From Flaveria trinervia (Eukaryota; Streptophyta; Magnoliopsida; Asterales; Asteraceae), in assembly GCA_025506515.1 (NCBI GenBank), contig CM046454.1:32600465-32664464 (forward strand): DNA of 64,000 nucleotides, in the 5' to 3' direction. Position 1 is the first letter of the stretch; each line of letters opens with the position of its first letter. Shown piece after piece: positions 20,394-28,537 of this stretch. Below the pieces are notes generated by a model, which saw nothing but the letters and a program-made list of their open reading frames with translations, did no database searches and was not told the DNA's origin. Position numbers and translations under genes: made by a program.

Positions 20394-21277
20394 TGACAGG
20401 ATCAGAGATCACAAGTTTGATGTATCAGAATACAAAGCAGCGGAATACAGACTAGAATTAGACAAATTGTAGCAAACAATCGATACTTGTAAGCATTAAG
20501 ATCGCATACGTTATAGGGAGAGAATATGTATTTCTGATTTCTAGGAATGTTTATAGATGTAGAATATTTCTAATCAATCAATCATTCATTCCATTCAATT
20601 ACTCATTCCCCATTGATTACAATAGGTTGTCACTCCTTATATAGAGTGCAACAGTCACTGCTGTTATCACGGAAAGTGACAACTGGCAGATCCAATACAA
20701 AAATAACTAATTCTTAACGAACTACTGAAATGTTCACAACTACTGAGAACATATCAGCATGTTAACTACAAAATATAAAACTACTGAAACTACAACGACT
20801 GAAGAACAAGCTCTTCAGTCGTTTTACAAAACTACTGAAACATAGAAAATAAAACTACTGATATCACAACTACTGAAGAAGTACTCTTCAGCAGTTGTGA
20901 CAAACTACTGAGGCTTCAGTACTTGATCTTCAGACTTTGACCTTCAGGTGTTTCATCAGCTGATGACTTCAGTAGATATCATCAGCTGATGTCTTCAGTC
21001 TTTGTCTTCAGACTTTGTACATCAGTTGTTGATCTTCAGCACTTGTGAACTCTTCAGCTTCAGTACTTTGGTCTTTCAGCTTCAGCACTTGTGTTCTTCA
21101 GCTGTTGTACTTCAGCACTTTGGTTCTTCAGCTGTTAAGGTCTTCAGCACTTGATCTTCAGCTGTTGTAGTCTTCAGCACTTGTCAAACTACTGATGAGG
21201 TTTTCAGCAGTTGTTGTGATACCATGTGGGACTTGGAGGTTTTCTGATCTTGGCTCATTGGTTCTTTTGGTCCAACA
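20394..21277 (-). repeat. 5' LTR of copia A (884 bp)
   Basis: It has the same ends as the 3' LTR (TGACAGGATC...GTCCAACA). The minus-strand TATA box CTATATAAG is at 20636-20644. By eye it differs from the 3' LTR by about two substitutions, about five single-base indels and one 26-base block. Confidence 0.93.
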
Positions 21278-21282
21278 CTTTG
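21278..21282. repeat. Target site duplication of copia A, right copy (CTTTG)
   Basis: It matches 8844-8848 exactly. Removing A and one copy restores a continuous gypsy1 leader and primer site. Confidence 0.9.
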
Positions 21283-21294
21283 GCTTTGATACCA
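21282..21294 (-). other. Primer binding site of gypsy1 (tRNA-iMet type)
   Basis: The minus strand reads TGGTATCAAAGCC, one mismatch from the initiator-Met complement TGGTATCAGAGC. It lies three bases from the LTR end at 21298. Its outer base is part of the CTTTG target of copia A. Confidence 0.75.
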
Positions 21295-21758
21295 ACTTGT
21301 AAGGCCCCGTTCCCGGGACGTTTACAGTTGGCCAGTCATCGCTCATAAAACATGTAATTACATTTACATGAAATAAACGTTGCAGCACAAACATTAAATC
21401 AACATTTTCATTAAAATGCTTTTGAAAAATAATACAAATTCATTACACAATTTCATTTGTTTGCATTACAATGCACAACCATTAATAATAGAATGCCATC
21501 CGAATGCCAAGTAGCTGCCCCGTGCCATCCTTAGCAATGCTCACCTACCAACTGGAAAATGCATAAAAAGTCAGCGTTGCTAAGTGAGTTCTAGTTTTAA
21601 AATAAAACATACTTTTACTTTCATTAAACCATTCATTTCTTTTACATGTGATCACACATCATACGTACACATAGATAATATCATTATTATCTTCATCATT
21701 CGTTCGTTCATTATTAAATCTTTTCATTCCATCAACACCATGAAATTTACCCTTTCGT

Positions 21759-22006
21759 CATGCACAAAGCTGGTACTGGGCCGAAGTCTATCACAGACCT
21801 TCTATCATGGCGCATAGCACCTGGCCACAGTACCGAAGGTAAATTAAGGTGTACCCATTGTCATGTGCTATGCCCTTCCATCATGCATAAATCTGGTACT
21901 GGACCAAAGTCTATCATAGACCTTCCATCATGGTGCACAGCAACCTGGCCACAGTACCGAAGGCAAGCAACAATGGTTCCATACAATGCTCAATCACAAA
22001 GAAAGA
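21759..22006. repeat. Tandem duplication, period 124 bp, in gypsy1 LTR
   Basis: CATGCACAAAGCTGGTACTGG at 21759 and CATGCATAAATCTGGTACTGG at 21883 start two copies of a unit that includes AAGTCTATCA, GACCTTC and CTGGCCACAGTACCGAAGG. The copies diverge by a few substitutions and small indels. Confidence 0.85.
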
Positions 22007-22484
22007 CCTCGATTTGCATCCTTCTGGGGTAGCTAACCCACACACCGTTTGGTTAACACCCAACATTGGGCGTGTCCTGACATCCAAGGCTTGCAAGACT
22101 TTCATTACCTTCTATCGTTCATTAATGCATGCATTCATTCATCATGTTCCTCTATTCATTATCTTCCACTTTACGTTACATAATACTTTCATTTCATTCG
22201 TTAACATTCGACATAAAGCCATGGGAAAATAAGCATACATCATAAGGAACATAAACATAATATTCAGTTATCATCATGCAGAGCATCATACATACATAAC
22301 ATACATCACGCATAATCATACAACATCATACATCATCATCATGCATATGCATTAATCATACATCATAACATGCCCATCATAACATCTCTGACCTTAAACA
22401 GTCAACTACATAGCCCCCGGGCATCTCCCAAGTCAAAGCCAACATTTCACCCCTTTTTCCAAGAAGTCAGAAAATATTCTAAGT

Positions 22485-22790
22485 GTTCATCCGCATTTCT
22501 TTAACCTCATCCGCATTTGTGTTTGTTCATCCACATTTTCCATAATTCATCTACATTTGTCATCCGCATTTGTTTACTTTCTCATCCGTATTGACCTAAC
22601 CCATCCGCATTTGTCATATTTAGTCAATGCTCATCTGCGTTGACTTTCATCCGCATTAACCCTCATCCGCATTTGTCATACTTAGTCAATGGTTATCCGC
22701 ATTGACTTTCATCGCAGTTAACACTAATCCGCATTAACTGTTCATCCGCATTTCTTCCTATTACTCATCCGCATTTGCTTCTGCATACTT
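22485..22790. repeat. Degenerate ATCCGCATT array in gypsy1 LTR
   Basis: About 15 copies of the 9-base word ATCCGCATT (some ATCTGCGTT, ATCCACATT) are spaced 15-30 bases apart, often followed by TGTCAT, TGACT or AACC. Some spacers repeat as well (TTAGTCAATG). The array lies in the U3 half of the LTR. Confidence 0.85.
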
Positions 22791-23104
22791 AGGCACGTTC
22801 TAATCATAAACATATGTGCCCTGAACATCGGATTTCCATTCCCAATCACCGTCTAGCATGTTCTAAGCTTAGTTCTTACCTTCTAAGCCTTAGAAACCCC
22901 TTTATACCTCGTCAAGCATGAACATAGCCACACATCACATCATAACATCAACATACACACAAAGAAGCATACGGATCTGAAACCCAGTTTCATAAAACAT
23001 ATGTTATTGCGTTTCCAGCCCTAAAGTTAGTTAAAAACCAGTAAAAGAGGGGTTCTGGAACTCACCTTTGCGGCTAGACGAGCCAAAAAGCTCATTAAGA
23101 AGAC

Positions 23105-24228
23105 GGGGTAGAATTAGTAGCCACAAAGGACACAACGTTTGGCTTTGACAAAACCAAAGTCACTTGCTTTAATTGCGGTGAAAAGGGGCATTTTAAACGG
23201 CAATGTGTAAAGCCCGAGAAGGCTGGAAATGAATCTCCATTTTCCACCTTCAACCGTCAACATAAACCCATGAGTGGAGCTACCTCTTCAAGCAAAGAAA
23301 CACAGGCCTTGACTGCTCAAGGTGATGAAGGGCAAGACTAGACCTTCTGCTTTGTGTCTCCAGGTGAATCAAACATTGCATGTGTTGAGGGATTGGATGA
23401 TGGTTCTACGAGTGAAGGTGAGATCACGTTGAGCAACTAATGTTGTATACTAAAGAAGTTGTGAACATGGTACATCACTTGGCTGAGGAAGAGTTGAGAG
23501 CAGCAAGTTTAGAATCTCCAGCATCCGAAGAGTCTAACTTTGCATTGATGGCTGATTCGACCGATTCCTCACAAGTAAGAACTAAAGACCAACTGTTTGA
23601 AAAAACATGCTTGTGATGAATGTAATAAATTTAGAGAAAGCATTTATTTCAAATTTGTAGGTTATTAGACCACAATGATAACTTAGTAAATAATTTACAC
23701 CTATGCACTGAAGCTAACCGTATTTTAAACAAAATAAGTGCAGCTACAAAGAAAAATAGAACTTTTGGGTAAATAACTAAGGGAAACCGAGGTGTTGCTT
23801 TCAATCAAGCAAATCATATACAGTTTTATTTAAATTCTTTGGCAGAAACAAATAATGTAAAAGCAGTTTAATATGTCGAAGTTAATTTATTAAAACAAAA
23901 ACTGCATAGTTGGACAAGATCTTCTCACATAGTTCAACACTTGAAGAAACAACAAAATAATGGAGAAGGGTTGGGTTACAAAGTAGTTCCACTTCTACAT
24001 GTGACCCTTTTAAATACAAAATGTAGACCAGTAAATAAAAACCCAGTAAACGATCATGTGGTGTCCACTCCTTTGGTTAGTGATTTTGATTCCATAGGTA
24101 AACCGGTGAAATCTATCACTAAACAGAAGGAGGCTACTGTGAAATCAAAAGACAAGATGCCAGTTGAGAATTTAGATGATGTGATGACAGATGTTATCCA
24201 TTTGTTCCACCTAATAAGAATGAAGTGA
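23105..24228 (+). pseudogene. gag: gag C-terminal part of copia E (broken)
   Basis: It starts in mid-gag with DTTFGFDKTKV and a canonical CCHC knuckle CFNCGEKGHFKRQC (about 23168-23209), then TALTAQGDEGQD followed by a stop where related elements have Trp. Downstream pieces read EEELRAASLESPASEESNFAL and LLDHNDNLVNNLHLCTEANRIL, a coiled-coil-like gag tail. From 23941 comes KKQQNNGEGLGYKVV with a Lys/Pro-rich end. Several frameshifts and stops are present. The knuckle would bind RNA. Confidence 0.65.
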
Positions 24229-24332
24229 CATTATCTCCTGATCCTCCAAGAATTCACATATCATGACATAGAAACACTTCAGCAACAGCTGCTGACACTA
24301 CATCTGCTGATGTACATTATGCATACAGAGAT

Positions 24333-26165
24333 GTGAATGTTGTCCCTGCAACCGGTCCATGCTCTCAAGTGAATACAAAAAAAGTTGGAAATGTTTCAAG
24401 CCCAAACTTATCATCCGAAAAAGTTCCTGCAACTCCTACAGAAGAGCAAAATGTTTGTGGAGAAGTTCCTGTAAATCCTACGAAAGATCAAAATGTTTCC
24501 GGCGGAGTTCCTACAGCTCCTACGGAAGACACTTATGATGCAGCTGATATTCAAGCTACAGAAGATCATTCAACACCACATGCTGAAATTTTTTACTACT
24601 TCCAAAACTCTCAACCTAGTTTAGATCAGTCTGCAACAATGGATATTACTAACTTTGAATCATCTATTCTAGCTGAAACAACTCCATCAACAAGGATCCA
24701 TAAGATCGTCCGGTCAATAACATCATTGGAGATCCTACAAAGACAACTACAAGAAGCGAAAGTGGTACTGTCAACATTTGTCTTTTCACTTGGTTTTTTT
24801 CAAAAGTGGTTCCTCCAAACATCTCTGCTGCTTAAAGGATAATAGCTGGATTGAAGCTATGCAAGAAGAGCTTCAACAATTTGGAAAGCAAAAAGTATGG
24901 TCTCTAGTTGATGATAGAGGCATTATTGTAAGAAATAAGACAAGGTTGATTGCTCAAGGATACATTCAAGTAGAGGTAATAGACTATGATGAGCTTTTTG
25001 CAACAGTTGCAAGAATTGAAGCCATAAGAGTGTTCATAGCTTATGCATGAAATAAGAAGTTCACTGTGTATCAAATGGATGACAAATGTGCATTCCTTTA
25101 TCAAAAAATTTATAAGGAAGTTTATGTCTCACAACCCTGTGGTTTTAAAGATCCTTATTACCCACATAGGGTATACAAGCTTGATAAAGCCTTGTATGGT
25201 CTTCACCAAACACCAAGAAAGTGGTATGAAACACTATCATCTTTCTTGCTTAACCATCGATACAAAAGAGGAACAATTGATCAGACTCTCTTCGACAAAC
25301 AAGAACATCAAGATCTCTTGGTTGTTCACATATATGTTGATGACATATATTTGGATCAACTAATAAGAGATTATGTGTAAGTTTTGAAGAATTGATGAAA
25401 TTAGAATTTCAGATGAGCTCAATAGGAGAATTAACTTTCGTTCTTGGTGTTCAAGGTCATCAAAAGACAGATGGGATATTCATCAATCAAGAAAAATGCA
25501 TACATCAAATTTTGAAGAAGTATAATCTTGTTGATGCCTCTTCATGCATAACACCAACCTCTATAATTGAAAAGATTGTACCTGATCCTTCATGAAAATA
25601 TATTTATCAAAGATTATAGATCAATGATAGGATCTTTTATGTATTTAACTACTGGTAGACCTGACAATATGTTTGATGTGTGTGTTTGTGCTAGGTATCA
25701 ATCTGATCCAAAGAATCTCATCTGAATGCTGTTAAAAGGATCTTCAGATATCTCAAATGAAAACCAGGACTTGGTCTTTGGTATACAAAAAATGGTGACA
25801 TCACACTCTACTTATATTTTGACAGTGACTATGGTGGATGCAACAACAACAAAAAATCTACAACTAGTGGATGTTAATTCATTAAACCAAGACTAGTATC
25901 ATGGCAGTGCAAGAAGCAAACCGCTGAGTACGTAGCTACTTCAGCTAGTTGTTCTTAAGTCCTTTGGTTGCAAAACCAATTGCTTGACTATGGTTACAAT
26001 TTCCTTCAAACTTCAATTTACATAGACAATTCTACTGCTATGTTTATAAGTTCTAATCCTATGCAACATAGGAAAACAAAACATATTGAGATAAGATATC
26101 ATCTTCTGAGAGATTGCTCACAAAAGGGTTTGATTAAGTTGGTCAAAGTGGATATAATAAATCAG
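24333..26165 (+). pseudogene. pol: pre-RT linker, RT and RNase H of copia E (broken)
   Basis: It opens with a linker with a threefold repeat of about 48 bases (VPATPTEEQNV, VPVNPTKDQNV, VPTAPTED; 24421-24530), then STRIHKIVRSI. RT follows: NSWIEAMQEELQQFGKQKVW, KLDKALYGLHQTPRKWYETL and the catalytic block HIYVDDIYL near 25330. RNase H ends with HRKTKHIEIRYHLLRDC (about 26070-26115). The protease and integrase that should precede the linker are missing. Frameshifts occur near 24840, 25060, 25380 and 25595. The element could not have moved on its own in this form. Confidence 0.75.
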
Positions 26166-27020
26166 CTTGAGAAGAGCTTGTCTCTTGGAATAGGCTTCCT
26201 CGAGTGCAGTTCTCCCTTGGTGTCTCTGGCAAGGTGATGAAGGACCCTTTGCTGAGTTGTAAGGGTAGCATATGAGATGATGTTTGGGTTCTATGCTATC
26301 CCTTTCAACCACATGTAGGGCTGAACACATTTGATTGTGGGAGATGCCAGATGAACCTTGCATGTTCATCTCCATCTGGTAGCCACTGAGAATCCCATAT
26401 GACTCTGTCAGAGTAAGAGTTTTGAGATTTTCAGTTCTCTTGATCACCACACAGTAGTGTGTCCATTGCCTAGGAAGTGAGGACATGAAATTCCTTACAA
26501 TGTCTCTATTCTCAAGAGAAACTCCTCCATCCATTAGGGTATCCACAATCTCAAAATACCTGAAGTACTGCTGAGTCATGGTTTCACCTGTTTTGAAGGT
26601 GAAGTTTTCAAACTGCTGCTTCAGGAGATCCTTCTTGTTCTCCTTGGCTTCAGAGGAACCCTCATACATCAGTTTCAGTGCATCCCACAGCTGCTTTGCT
26701 GTTTTGCACTTCTTGAAACCTCTGTACACAGAGTTTGGAAGGGCAGTTTGAAGGGCTGTCATGGCTTTTCTATCTATCTCTACTCTCTTCCAATCTTCAT
26801 CAGAGTAGTTAGCCACATCTTTGGGGATCATACCAGCACCAGTAGCAGAAAGGGTGCTGGGTATGAAAGGTCTATTCTCAATAGACTCCCACATTCTTGA
26901 ATCAAGAGACCTAATGAAACCTTCCATTTTCAAACACCAGGTATCAAAATCATCAAGAGTGATCAGTGGGGATTTGTTCATGGTTGAAGTTTCCATATCA
27001 GTCTTGGAAATGGCTGCCAT
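26166..27020 (-). CDS. gag: gag of copia B2 (C-terminally truncated, open frame)
   Basis: The frame is open from ATG 27020 for about 285 codons up to the break; an apparent 15-codon extension to 26118 reads into element E. It is a UBN2/Retrotran_gag_2-type capsid protein: FDTWCLKMEGFIRSL, then ALPNSVYRGFKKCKTAKQLW, KENKKDLLKQQFENF, MTQQYFRYFEIV and NFMSSLPRQWTHYCVV. Its role is particle assembly. The zinc knuckle, which would follow, is lost. It is one of the few unbroken frames of this length here, so B2 may have been young when it was truncated. Confidence 0.8.
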
Positions 27021-27090
27021 TTGAAAAGTTTAGTATTTGTGTGTGTGAGGGATCTTAAGATGGTGAGATCTTAAATCAAGAGCCTAAAAT

Positions 27091-27102
27091 GCTCTGATAC
27101 CA
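27091..27102 (-). other. Primer binding site of B2 (tRNA-iMet)
   Basis: TGGTATCAGAGC on the minus strand, two bases inside the LTR at 27105. Confidence 0.9.
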
Positions 27103-27104
27103 AA

Positions 27105-27884
27105 TGCAGGATCGTTGAAGGGTGTAGTGTTATAACACAAAAACACAAAGAGGAGATTAACTAAAACTTAATCACACAGTAAACTAGATTAACCAAGGTA
27201 AGGCACTAAGAACACAAGTAATGTAAGAGACAAAGCACAAAGAACACAAGTATATGGTTTTCAAGAATTTAGTTTATTGCTTTCCCTATGTTCTATTACA
27301 AGTGTTATAGAGCATATGCGAAAGATACAAGAACATGAGATACTTATACTACCACCTGCAGCCGACTATACTTTCAAAGCCAGCTGGATACAATTGACTA
27401 GACACAAAACAAAATCAATTGTAGAGTCAAAAGGCAGATTGCCTTTTGACTTGTGACTATGACATGCCATAGCTCACATCCTTATCTATTACAAAAAGGA
27501 TAACGTACATTAAGTAGAAAGTTGCAAACTCAAGACCTCAATGTACAGTTACCAAAAGTATGGACCTTTTCACCAACATATATAAGTTGGTGTCCTTACA
27601 GAGGTGTAGCGGAAAGGTGTCCAGCTTTATGGAAAATTACATCAGATAAAGTATGTATTTAAAAGTCTTAAGAAGAAATCTGTCTTCATGAGTTGAAGCT
27701 TCGGAAGACTTTGTGTCTGAGGCTTCGGAAGACTTCATATTTGGCTTCGGAAGATTTTACACTTGGTGTATTTTTCTGTTGCATGTGTAAAACTTGCTAA
27801 GTATTCTTCTTCAATGCACTTGTGCAGCATGCAGGAAAGACATTACACGTTTAGGTTGCATCAGCCTCTTCATTAATCTCTACA
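27105..27884 (-). repeat. 5' LTR of copia B2 (780 bp)
   Basis: TGCAGGATCG...AATCTCTACA. It aligns with the LTRs of B1 and B3 throughout. CTTCGGAAGA words are clustered at about 27690-27755 in U3. Confidence 0.88.
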
Positions 27885-28311
27885 CTTTTATTGTTTGAAA
27901 ACAAGTGTTTGGACTCTATAGGAATAGTCTTCCGTAGTTGATTGTTCTTTTGTAGGAATCTTATTCTTCCGAAGCAATTGTCCATCCGTTGGAATCTTGT
28001 TCTTCTGAAGCAAACTTGTTCTTTAGATCTGGTTGTTCATTCGTAGAAGTTCTTCGGATGTAATTTAGTTGTATGAAACATATCTACGGAAGAACAAATT
28101 GTTAATCCGTAGATGTTTCTTACACTTGGTCAATTTCAGAAGTTCACCAATTATAATGTTTTACCTACAAACATATATAAATCAACCCATATATATGGGT
28201 TAACCTATACATTTAATGCATATAAAATAATGAATTACAAGTATTCATTAAAGATATTAATTCAAGTTCTAAGCCTATATAAAATGGACTTGATCTATTA
28301 ATCCTAGACCT
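27885..28311 (-). repeat. 3' LTR remnant of copia G
   Basis: This non-coding sequence lies between the B2 LTR and the purine-rich stretch after the accessory ORF. It contains repeated CTTCCG/CTTCGG words (27930-28110), reminiscent of the B-family U3, and a TATATAGG word on the minus strand near 28275. Terminal dinucleotides are not clear, so the boundaries are approximate. From 28312 to 28537 I see only the presumed purine tract and untranslated sequence. Confidence 0.4.
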
Positions 28312-28537
28312 AAGAGTACTCCCTCTTAGGCTTAGACACTTGAAATCAACTTTTCAAAACTGTGAGTTCTTTCAATCTTCCCACCATTCTTTGGTTGAAA
28401 TAAGACAGTACATCCTTTTGATCATCATACTTGTATCTGATCTCCATTCAGCATACCTTTTTGAGAGTGTCGAAGCTCAATCCCAATATGTCTTTTTCTG
28501 TAGTCAAATTTTCCACCATACATTGGTTATTGACCAT

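Larger units (their letters stand above)
8849..21277 (-). mobile_element. Complete Ty1/copia element A (12.4 kb), with accessory third ORF
   Basis: This is a full-length minus-strand copia element bounded by CTTTG target duplications. From right to left it has the 5' LTR (20394-21277), primer site (20380-20391), gag from ATG 20158, pol to a stop at 14006, a hairpin-rich spacer with a TATA box, an accessory ORF (13246-9740), a purine tract and the 3' LTR (8849-9703). The integrase-before-RT order is that of Ty1/copia. The size, the two-knuckle gag and a large ORF after pol resemble the SIRE/Maximus lineage. It is inserted in the leader of gypsy1, next to that element's primer site. Confidence 0.93.
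21298..23090 (-). repeat. 5' LTR of gypsy1 (about 1.8 kb, U3 end truncated)
   Basis: It starts TGTAAGGCCCCGTTCCC (end of U5 on the minus strand). It contains a 124-base tandem duplication (21759-22006), a run of about 15 ATCCGCATT words (22485-22790) and a splice-donor-like AAGGTGAGT on the minus strand (23060-23068). The far end is replaced by copia E at about 23090-23105, so the TG start of U3 is not seen and the true length is unknown. Confidence 0.65.
23095..26165 (+). mobile_element. Ty1/copia remnant E (plus strand, internally deleted)
   Basis: This is the only plus-strand copia in the window. It begins inside gag next to the gypsy1 LTR. It runs through a zinc knuckle and a gag tail, lacks protease and integrase, and continues with the pre-RT linker, RT and RNase H. 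It stops at about 26165, where minus-strand B2 begins. No LTR is present. Its RT is close to that of element G (33326-34341). Confidence 0.75.
26166..27884 (-). mobile_element. Ty1/copia element B2, 5' end only
   Basis: The minus-strand 5' LTR (27105-27884), primer site (27091-27102) and about 285 codons of gag are present; the rest is lost at the junction with plus-strand E at about 26160-26170. It is the same family as B1 and B3. The right flank is CTTTT. Confidence 0.8.

Noticed and set aside
21930..22232. Plus-strand 100-codon frame in the gypsy1 LTR
   Set aside because: It crosses the tandem duplication in a non-coding LTR, has no domain and no relation to element proteins.
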